Of a DNA stretch of 64,000 nucleotides, positions 1-8,258 are shown one piece after another. Source of the stretch: a virus; the IMG/VR virus record IMGVR_UViG_3300024308_000016, positions 62,001 through 126,000 of that record. One strand, 5' to 3'. The translations under genes and the position numbers were made by a program. The notes beneath the pieces were generated by a model. It was not told the DNA's origin, did not search any database, and saw only the letters and a list, made by a program, of their open reading frames with translations. The first letter of the stretch is position 1. Each line of letters opens with the position of its first letter.

Positions 1-61
1 AGATTACGGCGTTCAGTCAGGACCGGTTGATTTCATACCGTCGAGACTCTGTTTACGATAA

Positions 62-307
62 TTCCTCGACCGAAGGATCGAATGCAAACGAATTCCTTCT
101 TCAACACGGAGTCATCACTACGTAGATGGCACCGTCTACGGAAGCATGCGGGATTTTGCTCGTGTGGTTTTCGTTGATCTGGTCACGATGGAATCCTGGA
201 TCGTTCAAAAGTTTCACTTCGGAAAAGGGTACTTTCGTGCTGTGGTCGAACACCATCGAGATCCAAATGTTCCCAGAGATACAGTTCCAATGCCTGTTCT
301 TGTCTGA
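62..307 (+). pseudogene. 3' end of a frameshifted gene, function unknown
   Basis: The frame ending in TGA at 305-307 reads as plausible protein (VDGTVYGSMRDFARVVFVD) from about base 119, but upstream it meets a TAA at 59-61. The neighbouring frame from base 3 reads equally plausible protein (ending NEFLLQHGVITT) and stops with TAG at 123-125. Together they look like one gene interrupted by a missing base near 115-122, or read by a -1 shift, although no classical slippery heptamer is visible. The gene begins before the window. The stretch is more A+T-rich than the genes to its right. No family is recognised. Confidence 0.4.
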
Positions 308-320
308 TAAATAAAGACCT

Positions 321-361
321 AGTCTACTGACCTTGTGGTCAGTAGACTATACCCCTTTTTT
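321..361 (+). terminator. Rho-independent terminator
   Basis: A perfect 12-bp stem (AGTCTACTGACC, 321-332, with 337-348) and TTGT loop are followed by ACCCC and a T-run at 356-361. It closes the gene fragment on its left, just before the next ribosome binding site. Confidence 0.85.
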
Positions 362-377
362 GTCTAAGGAGAACACC

Positions 378-899
378 ATGAACATGGACGCTATCAAGCA
401 ACGCATCAACGACAAGATCCTCGCCCTGATGGCGGATGTGATCACCGAAGAAGAACTCAACGCGATGGTCATCGCTGCCGTCGACAAGTTCTTCGGCCGC
501 ACCAGTAATGGCGATGAATTTGATGTGAATATACGCGAAGACCGCATGGTACGTGGCGCCAAGGTGGCCTTCAAGGTGTCACCATTCGAGCTGATGGTCT
601 GGGAACTTGTCCACCCCATCGCTTATGCGGCCATCAAGCAAGTCTTCGAGAACGGCAAGAACGCTCTCCAGACCCATGCCCAAGAAATCATCGACGCCAA
701 GATCGACTCCGAGCGCCCCAAGATCCTGGCTCTGGCGACCGATCTGCAGCAGCTCCAGTGCCTGGGCGCCATCGGCAACGCTATGCAGCTCATCTCTATG
801 CACTCGATGACTGCGGTCAATGCCATGGCCCGCGGCGACACCAGCGCGGCCATCCACAGCATGGCATCGATCTCCGCTCCCCCGAACCGTCAGTACTAA
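378..899 (+). CDS. hypothetical helical phage protein, 173 aa
   Basis: The start is the ATG at 378, preceded by AAGGAGA (366-372); upstream in-frame codons run through the terminator. The protein opens MNMDAIKQRINDKILALM and looks mainly alpha-helical. Its middle is charged and its C-terminus is rich in Met, Ala and Ser (ISMHSMTAVNAMARGD). No signal peptide, membrane segment or catalytic motif is visible. It lies alone between a terminator and the gene at 961. A virion or assembly role would fit its surroundings but nothing in the sequence shows it. Confidence 0.8.
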   Translation: MNMDAIKQRINDKILALMADVITEEELNAMVIAAVDKFFGRTSNGDEFDVNIREDRMVRGAKVAFKVSPFELMVWELVHPIAYAAIKQVFENGKNALQTHAQEIIDAKIDSERPKILALATDLQQLQCLGAIGNAMQLISMHSMTAVNAMARGDTSAAIHSMASISAPPNRQY

Positions 900-960
900 C
901 TCCTCCTATAGAGTGGGTATCAGGTCTAGCGTGATCTGATCCATTCTTAGGAGGATAGTG

Positions 961-1719
961 ATGTCTTTTGATAAATACTTCAATGAAGCTGCCGTGCCGC
1001 AGGAGCTTCGAGAGCAGGCTACTGCGTCCCTGAACAAGGGCAAGGTGCAAGCTCGCAAAGCCACGCCCTATAAGGCTACGGCTTGGTTGGTGATGTTCAT
1101 CGCCCTGTTCATGTGCTGGTGGCCTCGCAAGGTCAACGGTAAGTGGCGACTGGTGCCCCTGGTTAAGTGGGAGGATGACAAACTCCCCGACTGGCTATGG
1201 AAGTGGGATAACAACATTTCCATGAACGGAGATGCGTATGGGATGATTCTAGCTGATGGAACCCACACGTACAAGTACGTCCGAGATCAGGTCGACGAGT
1301 TTGGCGGAACGCTGAAGGCAATTTCGTACACAGACCCTGCTTACAAAGGTACTGCGTACTATGCCAAGAAGTTCCATCCTCGTAGTCGGATTGCTCGGTA
1401 TGTCTGGCTGGGTTGGAGGAACAAGGCTTCTGCGTATTCAATGTACTTGGGTGAGCATATCAACCTGCACGAAGAGGTTGAAAAGTTTGGAATAACTCCG
1501 ACCAAGGGCTTTCGAACTACTCAATTCCTAAAGTCGGGAAATGTTTGGCAGATGCGCACTCAAAAACCTGTCTTTAAAGGCAAGTTTGACTTCGGCCGCA
1601 ACATCGGCTTCAAGATCAACAACGTGAGCGCCACACACCCCAAGGCGTCAGCCACCTCCGGCTATACCCTGCGCCGGATAAAAGCTGATGAAAAGGGTAA
1701 GACGGACTACGATCAATAG
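961..1719 (+). CDS. membrane-anchored phage protein, DUF7338-like
   Basis: AGGAGG at 949-954 favours the ATG at 961; a GTG at 958 is directly in front and could also serve. One hydrophobic segment (about residues 37-55, TAWLVMFIALFMCWW) is followed by a Trp-rich stretch with LPDWLWKWDN, GDAYG and later ARYVWLGWRNKASAYSMYLG. This order, a membrane helix then a Trp-rich and asparagine-containing soluble part ending in W.WRN.A....LG, recalls the small phage family DUF7338, whose function is unknown. The assignment is from memory of the pattern and is only moderately sure. It converges on leftward block A across a shared hairpin. Confidence 0.75.
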   Translation: MSFDKYFNEAAVPQELREQATASLNKGKVQARKATPYKATAWLVMFIALFMCWWPRKVNGKWRLVPLVKWEDDKLPDWLWKWDNNISMNGDAYGMILADGTHTYKYVRDQVDEFGGTLKAISYTDPAYKGTAYYAKKFHPRSRIARYVWLGWRNKASAYSMYLGEHINLHEEVEKFGITPTKGFRTTQFLKSGNVWQMRTQKPVFKGKFDFGRNIGFKINNVSATHPKASATSGYTLRRIKADEKGKTDYDQ

Positions 1720-1730
1720 TAATCATAGAA

Positions 1731-1766
1731 CCACTATCTTCGCCGCGTATGCGGCGGAGATAGTGG
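1731..1766. terminator. bidirectional terminator between convergent genes
   Basis: A 16-bp stem (1731-1746 with 1751-1766, one G-T pair) and GTAT loop lie between the rightward gene ending at 1719 and the leftward gene ending at 1778. It can serve both strands. Confidence 0.75.
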
Positions 1767-1777
1767 ACTATGTTGCG

Positions 1778-2680
1778 TTACGCTGGACCGACGTATTCAT
1801 AGTAGAGGAACATCAGATTGACGCCTCCTGAGTTTACTTGATTGGACATCGTCGACACCGCCGGAGTGATGTAGTTAACTGTCCACATACAGTTCGTATC
1901 GCCCTGTACGGTCGAACCAACCAGATATCGGCCGGCGAAGTTTGGGAATCCAAAGTTTGCCTGAACCGCTTTTGTCGAAGGGACACTATTGGCGATAGAA
2001 TCACCTAGCGACAAAAACATAGCGTCCGACATTACCCGGATCCGCCACTTATATCCCCCAACAGTAACGATTGCTTCCTCCGGATTTGTCTCCAGGAACT
2101 TGTAGAACGTCTGAAGACGCTGACCGACCCAAGAACCTACCAAATTACCATTGGCAAAAGATGCTTGAGAATTTTTAGCGATTCGGATAATGCGTCCACC
2201 ATGCAGAACTGTAAAGAACTGCATGTCTCGACTTGTATTACCTGTACCAGGAGATACATCTGACAGACCAGCCGCAGTGATCATTGAGGCCATCTTGGCA
2301 TCAGTCAGTTGGGCCTGCGTCGGCAAGGAGATGCCGCTATTTTCCTTCAGAGTCCCAAGCTGCGCTGTTCCCGAAGTTACTAGGGTCCCCATCACCTTTA
2401 GATTGTCAATCATAGCGTCGGTAAACGGACCCCAATCATCACGCCATGGTACTGAGAACTGGATACTGGCTGTCTGAACTGTGTCTTTGACAAAAACTAC
2501 AGTATAGTGCCGGACTCCATAGGTACCGGTCACAAAAGAATCCTCGATCTCATCACCGATCAGGCCGGAGAAGATTTGGGTCCCTGGGAAAACCTGAGGA
2601 TTATCCGAGGCATAGACCATGGCCGAGTCATACAGACCAGGATCACTGACCATGTTCGAAAGTGAAATAACGGGTTTCAT
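1778..2680 (-). CDS. virion/tail-type protein, block A member 5
   Basis: Translation starts at the MKPVISL ATG (2680), overlapping the stop of the upstream gene as ATGA. The 300-aa protein is rich in Thr, Ser, Gly and aromatic residues, typical of beta-rich virion proteins. It has a central VLHGGRIIRIAKN segment, a degenerate form of the family motif W.K..RKGK..YVP. It ends LMFLYYEYVGPA, matching the YVLIALKYIGPA end of the gene at 15819-16697, which also begins MKP and holds the same place in block B. It is the last gene of block A. Role inferred: tail-fibre, baseplate or other receptor-facing structural protein. Confidence 0.8.
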   Translation of the reverse strand: MKPVISLSNMVSDPGLYDSAMVYASDNPQVFPGTQIFSGLIGDEIEDSFVTGTYGVRHYTVVFVKDTVQTASIQFSVPWRDDWGPFTDAMIDNLKVMGTLVTSGTAQLGTLKENSGISLPTQAQLTDAKMASMITAAGLSDVSPGTGNTSRDMQFFTVLHGGRIIRIAKNSQASFANGNLVGSWVGQRLQTFYKFLETNPEEAIVTVGGYKWRIRVMSDAMFLSLGDSIANSVPSTKAVQANFGFPNFAGRYLVGSTVQGDTNCMWTVNYITPAVSTMSNQVNSGGVNLMFLYYEYVGPA

Positions 2681-3576
2681 TTCAGTCCCTTGTACTCTAC
2701 GACTGCAAAAGCGCAACCATTGTTTACTGTAAGCGCCGCCGTAGTGGCGCCCATATTCGGGGTCGCTAAATTAAGACTTGGAAAGGCGACTACAGAAGTC
2801 TTTGCTGAGCTGCTATAGTCAGATGTGATCAATGGGTATGACGCATTGGACGGCGCAGCGTGTCTGGCGAGACTGAAAGGAGTCACCGTCGTTGCACTCA
2901 GTGTCGAGAGCATCATGCGTGAAAAATCCATTGTCTCGGAAATGCCGAAGGGATAGTTATTCGCCGCAGACATATTGTATTTCGTCAAGTCCAGCTCAGC
3001 ATTCGCATAGTCGAACATTTTGGAAATACGAAGGGCAAAGTTGCGGCCCTCGATTGTAATGTTGTTACCTGTATCAGTGGATCCCGAATATGCGGGGATT
3101 ACTCCATTACTCCACAAGCCTCTTTGTTGAAGAGTAGCGACCGTGGCGGCGACCTGATAAAGATAGGCGACGTACATGATTCGACCTTTTCGGATAATCT
3201 TGTACCAAACACCCGTGCTACCAGTATTCCCGCTAGTCCACATATTAGCGGAGATACCAAGAACATAGTCAGGAACCTCTCCGAAGAACCCGAGGTTCAG
3301 ATCTCCCCAGGCAATAGTCTGCGGACCTGGCCCAGTGTCTGGGCGTAATTCGGCCTTAATACTTTTAGAATAGCTGACGTCGGAGCCACGGAACGAAGCA
3401 ACTACGTAGTAACGCTCGGTATCGAACGACGGCCGTGTGTCGAGGTAATAAGTGGCGTCGCCAGCAACTGTGGCCAGCACTGACGTCGAGCTTGGGTCAG
3501 TGATGGGTGAATCCGAAGACAGGATGTCGTTACGATCTGCGTCTTCGGCGCCAGCCCATTTAAGGATAAAAGTCAT
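2677..3576 (-). CDS. virion/tail-type protein with FN3-like N-terminus, block A member 4
   Basis: The first 75 or so residues (MTFILKWAGAEDADRN, then LATV, YYLDTRP, RYYVVASFRG) have the strand pattern of a fibronectin type III-like beta sandwich. Then come DTGPGPQ and a GDLNLGFFGEVPDYVLGI segment, and the central motif WYKIIRKGRIMYVAYL. All three parts recur in the gene at 16704-17591. Length is 299 aa. It overlaps the downstream gene by four bases, so the two are probably translationally coupled. The virion role is inferred from composition and from the clustered paralogues, not from a catalytic feature. Confidence 0.82.
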   Translation of the reverse strand: MTFILKWAGAEDADRNDILSSDSPITDPSSTSVLATVAGDATYYLDTRPSFDTERYYVVASFRGSDVSYSKSIKAELRPDTGPGPQTIAWGDLNLGFFGEVPDYVLGISANMWTSGNTGSTGVWYKIIRKGRIMYVAYLYQVAATVATLQQRGLWSNGVIPAYSGSTDTGNNITIEGRNFALRISKMFDYANAELDLTKYNMSAANNYPFGISETMDFSRMMLSTLSATTVTPFSLARHAAPSNASYPLITSDYSSSAKTSVVAFPSLNLATPNMGATTAALTVNNGCAFAVVEYKGLK

Positions 3577-3614
3577 TTTCTCTCCTGAACTCGGAGGTCT
3601 CCCTCCGAGAATGT

Positions 3615-4652
3615 TTACTTGAATACGATCGAACTAATCGCATTAACCGGTTCTTGCACGGCCGCGATCGCTCGCGGGTAGTGTCGAATAAACCTCGGGT
3701 GGCTAACAAAATCCACTGTTTCCTGGATTGCTCGGGCAGCTGGAGCCTGAGGTGTTGGGCAGTAAGTTGATATTGCAGATTCAGCCAGGCCTGCGCTGTG
3801 AATATACAGCGGGTCGACTAGGCTGTCGCTCTGTGTGTTGAGAACATAAGCGTCATCAGTGCTTGTGCTATCGGTCACTACTGGAGACGGGTCAATTGCA
3901 TACTTCGCCAACTCCGTACTGTTGATGTACTCCAGTACCGGCCACCACCGGAAGACTGTCGCTGGAGAAATGGCGTTGATCCCTCGAAGGGAGGCACCAT
4001 TCAGAGACGACGACGACATCTGGAAATTCCCAGTCGCCGCTTGCTGCATCACGAAGAACGAAGTATTAGGATTTGCGCCAACATTACCCGGAAACAGTAC
4101 CTCGGCTGGGTTACGTTTATATCCGTACGAAGACTCGATCAGTGGGTCATACATTTGACCCAGTAGGTCAAACAACTCTCCCGTAGTCATCGCGTTAATA
4201 TTGCTCGCTGTAGCGGAAGTATCCGATACCGAGAACAAACGAACGATCAAAGCTTTAGAGTTCGACGTGATGATCCTTGGCGATTTCCACATGGGTTTGC
4301 CATTGACTGTGGTCGCGGGAACTTTTGCCGTCCCGTAGTCAGTTGCGTTGAACGATACCTGCATATCGGCAATGGCATTTGCGCTCAACCCTGGAAACTG
4401 AAACAACGGGACGTAGACCGAACGGCTCTTTCTACGAAACTTCAACCAGACTCGACTACCCCATTCTGGCATAGTGTACGGGGAGTACGCTGATGCTAGC
4501 TGGAGAAGTTGTGGTTCGACCATCAACTCACTCTCTTGCACCTCCCCCATGAAACCAAGTTCATTTGTACCTACTGTCAGATACTCTGTACCTGGACCGG
4601 AGTCTGGAACAAACTCTCTGCGACCTTTGGATCGCATCAAAAGTTCAAACAT
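3615..4652 (-). CDS. virion/tail-type protein, block A member 3
   Basis: The start is MFELLMRSKGRRE (ATG at 4652), preceded on the minus strand by TAAGGAGTTAGGC, whose TAA is the stop of the upstream gene. Of the 345 aa, residues 20-50 carry SGPGTEYLTVGTNELGFMGEV, split here as SGPGTEYL and ELGFMGEV. The motif WLKFRRKSRSVYVPLFQ follows. The counterpart at 17645-19639 starts MFEIFMRQSS and has the same opening, but continues about 300 residues further as a kelch propeller. This copy ends without one (AISSIVFK). Either it lost the propeller or block B gained it. Confidence 0.82.
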   Translation of the reverse strand: MFELLMRSKGRREFVPDSGPGTEYLTVGTNELGFMGEVQESELMVEPQLLQLASAYSPYTMPEWGSRVWLKFRRKSRSVYVPLFQFPGLSANAIADMQVSFNATDYGTAKVPATTVNGKPMWKSPRIITSNSKALIVRLFSVSDTSATASNINAMTTGELFDLLGQMYDPLIESSYGYKRNPAEVLFPGNVGANPNTSFFVMQQAATGNFQMSSSSLNGASLRGINAISPATVFRWWPVLEYINSTELAKYAIDPSPVVTDSTSTDDAYVLNTQSDSLVDPLYIHSAGLAESAISTYCPTPQAPAARAIQETVDFVSHPRFIRHYPRAIAAVQEPVNAISSIVFK

Positions 4653-4662
4653 GCCTAACTCC

Positions 4663-5496
4663 TTATTGGGGTTCCAGCACAATCCCCGCAATCATGGAGT
4701 TGCCGTTTGGAGCTGTGCTAGAGTAGTAGAAGTTGCTGGCTGCTGAATCATAAACTGCGAATACCGCAGCTCCTGAATCGTTAAGCATCCAGCTATTGCC
4801 TGGTGTGCGGGTCGATACCTGATTATAGAACCTCAGCTCTTCCGCCATTCCGCCAAAGCACAACTGGTAGGAGATGAATTCTTCCTTCGTCATCGCCCGT
4901 GCTTTAAAATCAAAGACATCGGTCGAGATGGTCTTAGTCGTATCAATCAGATTGGTTTTGAAGTTTCCGATTGCTGTAGCCGACGGCCCAGTCATGTAGA
5001 AATTAGGCTCCTCGTTAAAGAACAGGACATTTCCTTTGAATGCAATCTTACTGATCTTTGGTGGAAAACCGGGGACTGCAAAGTTATCTGTCCGAGATGC
5101 CAGAGTTATGCCCGCAGAAGCCACGTACCGCTCGCTTATGGTGCGCCATATACCGACCAGAGATCCATAAGCTTCGGTATCCAGCCTTTCCATCAATCCG
5201 TCGGAGAAATTACCGGCGATGACCTGCTGAGACCCGGGACCACACTTGGCCACCACGGCTCGTCCGATCTTAGGCACCGAGTAAATCGGCCCAAGCTGAC
5301 TGTTAGCCACAAGACCGTACCAGTAAATAGTATCGTTCTCAGCAGTTTGATCCAGCATCTGTACGGACGAACCATTCAACTGGATCGGTAACTCATTTTC
5401 AACGGAATAAAGCGTCTGAGGATTTGTCGATCGATAGCCTTTGAAGCTATCGATGGTTGCCGATGGGTCATTTTCCCAAGTAACGAGAATAGACAT
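4663..5496 (-). CDS. virion/tail-type protein, block A member 2
   Basis: 277 aa beginning MSILVTWENDPSATIDSFKG. The N-terminal strands (GYRSTN, DTIYWYGLVANS) resemble an FN3-like fold. A CGPGSQQV hinge follows, then ISKIAFKGNVLFFNEEP, the local form of the family motif. It aligns by start (SIxxxW), by GPG hinge and by position with the gene at 19655-20533. It lies three bases after the stop of member 1, and the next gene starts eleven bases after its own stop. The structural role is inferred; no enzyme motif is visible. Confidence 0.82.
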   Translation of the reverse strand: MSILVTWENDPSATIDSFKGYRSTNPQTLYSVENELPIQLNGSSVQMLDQTAENDTIYWYGLVANSQLGPIYSVPKIGRAVVAKCGPGSQQVIAGNFSDGLMERLDTEAYGSLVGIWRTISERYVASAGITLASRTDNFAVPGFPPKISKIAFKGNVLFFNEEPNFYMTGPSATAIGNFKTNLIDTTKTISTDVFDFKARAMTKEEFISYQLCFGGMAEELRFYNQVSTRTPGNSWMLNDSGAAVFAVYDSAASNFYYSSTAPNGNSMIAGIVLEPQ

Positions 5497-5499
5497 AAT

Positions 5500-6510
5500 T
5501 TATTCCTCTACAAGTTCAAGAATAGGCCAGTATTGAGGGCAATTTGGATACATACTGCTATTTACGACCGCGTTTGTCGAATAGATGCTGTATTCACCAT
5601 TGGTCGAGTAAGTTACTCCAGACGCATCCCAAGATGTGTATGGGAGTATGTTGTTAGTCGTCTGCGGCGTAACAAACTGGGCCAATGAAGTACTATCAGC
5701 AAGCGTCTCCGCAGTGAGCATCCTTGCGCGAAAAGCAGTCAGCGGCCGAACTATAGACCCAACCTGATTGGGAAAAGCCATGCCACGGTACATTGGCAGT
5801 ATCAGCTGAGCAAACTCAGTAGAATTCTTATCCCCTTTGTCACCCAGTTTAGTTCCGTCCCAATCATCTGCGAAACCACGGGCTGTCCGAATGTTGAACG
5901 TCCACCCACCGGTCGATACTACTCGGCTCTTGCGAAACGGCGCGTACTCTGGAGCGGACGTATCAAAGTTCCACGGGATTCCAGAGGCGATTCCCTTGTT
6001 CGCCATGACCCATACAGCGGATACATGGTAACCAGTTCGCCCATAGACGGGGCGGTCTGGTACAAAGTAGATTTTATTCTTACGGCAGAATTTATACCAT
6101 ATTGCGTTTGCGGACCAGTCGTTAAGAGCGCCAAGATCAGATGAACTAGCGGCCAACGCTGTCTTCAAATCAGTGATCGGATCAGGAAGATCATAATTGT
6201 TGACTTTACCCAACAGCCCGTATCGAACATCCCCTCGAAGAAAGTCCATCGACCCTGGCCCGCGTTTGCGGAGGTCTAACTGAGTCGATGGCGCGGTCTT
6301 TACGGAATTGTACGCCGTCTTTGCTTCGATCAAGTAGGTGTACTCCATGCCTACATTGGTTGTTGTGTCAGTGTAGGTGTTGACATTTCCAGCCAGAGTA
6401 ACTATCGGTACCCCGGGGGAGTTGACATTGATTGTCTTTCCTTGGTTGCGATAGATAAGTATTTGCGCATCAGCAGTGTTTCCGCCGCGCCACTTCAAAA
6501 TGATTGCCAT
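5500..6510 (-). CDS. virion/tail-type protein with FN3-like N-terminus, block A member 1
   Basis: The start is MAIILKWRGG (ATG at 6510) with AAGGAG eleven bases upstream on the minus strand; an in-frame extension upstream reads poorly and crosses a homopolymer tract. An FN3-like N-terminus (ILIYRNQGK, YTDTTTNVGMEYTYLIEAKT) is followed by KRGPGSMDFLRGDVRYG, then WYKFCRKNKIYFVPDRPV, and ends QYWPILELVEE. The gene at 20537-21535 matches throughout (IYRNEGTTI, RRVGPGGVD, WYKFVRKGKIMYVPSIP, end LWPVLQLIEE). It heads the leftward five-gene block. Role inferred: tail or fibre structure. Confidence 0.85.
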   Translation of the reverse strand: MAIILKWRGGNTADAQILIYRNQGKTINVNSPGVPIVTLAGNVNTYTDTTTNVGMEYTYLIEAKTAYNSVKTAPSTQLDLRKRGPGSMDFLRGDVRYGLLGKVNNYDLPDPITDLKTALAASSSDLGALNDWSANAIWYKFCRKNKIYFVPDRPVYGRTGYHVSAVWVMANKGIASGIPWNFDTSAPEYAPFRKSRVVSTGGWTFNIRTARGFADDWDGTKLGDKGDKNSTEFAQLILPMYRGMAFPNQVGSIVRPLTAFRARMLTAETLADSTSLAQFVTPQTTNNILPYTSWDASGVTYSTNGEYSIYSTNAVVNSSMYPNCPQYWPILELVEE

Positions 6511-6629
6511 ATTGGTTCTCCTTATGGGAAAGTCGGGTAGTACCCAAAAGATCATTGAAAGGCCGGTATCTAGAAAATAACAACGTAGACGAGGCATAAG
6601 GTGCGAGCGCAGGCAGCGCTTGTTCCATT

Positions 6630-6651
6630 CCCCCCCCCCTTTTTTTTTTTT
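6630..6651 (+). repeat. homopolymer tract, C10 followed by T12
   Basis: Ten C (6630-6639) then twelve T (6640-6651) run directly into GGAG (6652-6655) and the ATG at 6661. It lies in the divergent gap between block A and the 6661 gene. Such tracts slip during replication or transcription, and here slippage would alter the leader just upstream of the ribosome binding site without shifting a reading frame. Confidence 0.9.
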
Positions 6652-6660
6652 GGAGTCTAT

Positions 6661-7203
6661 ATGAACGAAACCGTCAACCTCCTGCCCGTCATCACCAACA
6701 GCAATAGCCATCTGTTCATCGAGCAGCTGGCCAGCAACACCGACACTGAGGGCGTGCGCACAGCGCCTCTGGTGATTGGCAAGCCTTTGGACCTGATCGC
6801 TCTGACCACTCCTGGCTGGACGGTACGAGCAGTTAACCAGTATGAAGGCTTCGAAGCCCTGGGTCAGCAGCTGTCCATCAAATCTCTGGTGGTGCAGGCT
6901 GGCGAGAATTTCTACGAGCACGGCCTGAACTACCCCATCGAGCTGCACGCCAGCGGCGAAGGCAATCCTGTCGAACGTGTGTTCGGTGGCTCCGTCTCCA
7001 TCACCCTTCCTGATGGCTCCGATCTGTGGCTGCGTGTGGCTGCACGGGCGAACCTGGAAACTGGCGAAGCCCAAGTGGACATCGTCACCGATGAAGCGGC
7101 CACGTTCCGTTCGCCGGCCAACCGTGACTATCGCTTCGGCGACCTCACTACCTGGGCCCCCGTAGGCTTCACCATTGCCGGCACCATCGTGAAGCCAGAC
7201 TGA
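6661..7203 (+). CDS. putative structural protein, first of a tandem pair
   Basis: The ATG at 6661 follows GGAG (6652-6655) and the C10T12 tract. The 180-aa protein is beta-rich and Gly, Thr and Val rich. Its start (NLLPVITNSNSHLFIEQLAS, then APLVIGKPLDLIAL) parallels the next gene (YPIITKETEHLFLSPDL, then APIEAGRSMNLLKM), and both end in a strand-rich NLE(T/S)G.AQ region. They are tandem paralogues of similar length separated by six bases. No signal peptide or motif is present. A virion or decoration role is inferred from composition and place between two structural blocks. Confidence 0.82.
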   Translation: MNETVNLLPVITNSNSHLFIEQLASNTDTEGVRTAPLVIGKPLDLIALTTPGWTVRAVNQYEGFEALGQQLSIKSLVVQAGENFYEHGLNYPIELHASGEGNPVERVFGGSVSITLPDGSDLWLRVAARANLETGEAQVDIVTDEAATFRSPANRDYRFGDLTTWAPVGFTIAGTIVKPD

Positions 7204-7209
7204 GTAGTC

Positions 7210-7803
7210 ATGCAGATCTACCCTATTATCACCAAAGAGACAGAGCATCTGTTTTTGTCGCCGGATCTGTACGAGCCCTTGATCGTAAACCAGGACATGG
7301 TGAGCAACAACGCCACGGCGCCTATCGAGGCAGGTCGCTCCATGAACCTGCTCAAGATGTCGCTAGACGATGCGCTACTGAGCAACCGGGCTCAGGTCAG
7401 CCGTGTGATCTCGGTCGCTGATGTGGTGCTGCGTGTCGGCAAAGACACGCTGAGTTTTAATGTGCAGGGTCAGCCCGGCGCTGAGTTCACGGCGGAAACC
7501 GTCGACGATGCGGTGCTCAACGTGAACATGCCTCTGGTGCTGTCGGTGCGAGAAGGCACCATCTGCACCAACGAGCAGCCTCTGCGCACGCTCATCATTC
7601 CCAAGGACGGCGCTGTGGTGATCCTGGGCCAGCTCACTGGTTCCGTGAATCTGGAGTCGGGCATCGCTCAATTCCAGATCCAGCTGACAGGCACCCGGGT
7701 GCTGCAAGGCGGCAAGCGCATCGAGTGCGCTGTCACCGAGCGCGATGTGCTCCAGTCCAAGGATCACTACCTGACGCTGATCATGCATACGCTCCATCCC
7801 TGA
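7210..7803 (+). CDS. putative structural protein, second of a tandem pair
   Basis: 197 aa, starting MQIYPIITKETEHLFLSPDL six bases after the stop of its paralogue. It shares the HLF, APIEAGRSMNLL and NLESGIAQFQIQ landmarks with that protein. The composition is beta-rich with few Cys or Trp residues. Slightly longer than its partner because of an insertion around GKDTLSFNVQG. Followed by a hairpin and then the first conserved rightward promoter, so it probably ends the transcription unit that starts near 6661. Function not recognised. Confidence 0.82.
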   Translation: MQIYPIITKETEHLFLSPDLYEPLIVNQDMVSNNATAPIEAGRSMNLLKMSLDDALLSNRAQVSRVISVADVVLRVGKDTLSFNVQGQPGAEFTAETVDDAVLNVNMPLVLSVREGTICTNEQPLRTLIIPKDGAVVILGQLTGSVNLESGIAQFQIQLTGTRVLQGGKRIECAVTERDVLQSKDHYLTLIMHTLHP

Positions 7804-7813
7804 ACCATCTGCC

Positions 7814-7848
7814 CCTCTACTCCCGGACGCAAGTCCAGGAGTAGGGGA
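7814..7848 (+). terminator. hairpin terminator
   Basis: CTACTCC and GGAGTAG arms enclose an inner GGAC-GCAA-GTCC hairpin. There is no strong T-run. It sits just upstream of the promoter at 7855. Confidence 0.6.
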
Positions 7849-7854
7849 GGTCTG

Positions 7855-7892
7855 TTTGTAGATCTTCACGGTCACTTACACTTTACCTGAGG
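7855..7892 (+). promoter_or_regulatory. conserved rightward phage promoter, copy 1
   Basis: TTTGTA (7855-7860), ten variable bases, GTCAC (7871-7875), -10-like TACACT (7877-7882), then TTACCTGAGG. The same array with identical spacing occurs at six other places. It precedes the 7935 operon. Confidence 0.8.
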
Positions 7893-7934
7893 CATCCTGC
7901 TTCATTATCTTGTCAACTCAATAGGAAAGCTCAA

Positions 7935-8258
7935 ATGCTCATCGATTTCACCATCTGCACCCATCATGGAAAAGGTGCGTCCGAGCAAGAGACGCACTCG
8001 GTGCATCAAAACGCCACACTGGCAGAGGCTTTGAACGAGCTGGGCACCGTCTTCTCGACAGTGGCGGACAAGTTCGACAACGAGTTCACCACCAGCGTGG
8101 ACGTGCAAGTGTCGATCACAGTCGACGGCGACAATCATGAAAGCGAGAACATCCGTATCACGGACCGCAATCGCGACAATGCCATCGAAGCTACCCGCGC
8201 ACTCCTGGTGCGCGTGTGGGAGAAGTTCAGCAAGACCCACCTCGAAAAGGCTCAGTAA
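7935..8258 (+). CDS. hypothetical protein, 107 aa, first gene after promoter 1
   Basis: The leader CAATAGGAAAGCTCAA ends at the ATG at 7935. The small acidic protein (MLIDFTICTHHGKGASEQE, then TTSVDVQVSITVDGDNHESENI) has alternating strand and helix and ends in a basic helix. Its stop overlaps the next start as TAATG, so the two genes are coupled. The following protein shares a similar plan (sequence about ...IELFASYGVNGN... and a long central helix), and both could be parts of one complex; that is inference. No known family is recognised. Confidence 0.8.
   Translation: MLIDFTICTHHGKGASEQETHSVHQNATLAEALNELGTVFSTVADKFDNEFTTSVDVQVSITVDGDNHESENIRITDRNRDNAIEATRALLVRVWEKFSKTHLEKAQ

Noticed and set aside
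5500-7248. A 582-aa leftward frame reading from 7248 through the divergent gap into the block A gene
   Set aside because: The part above 6510 is antisense to two convincing rightward genes, crosses the C10T12 tract as Lys/Gly, and its paralogue at 20537-21535 starts at the equivalent of MAIILKW. The start at 6510 also has AAGGAG.
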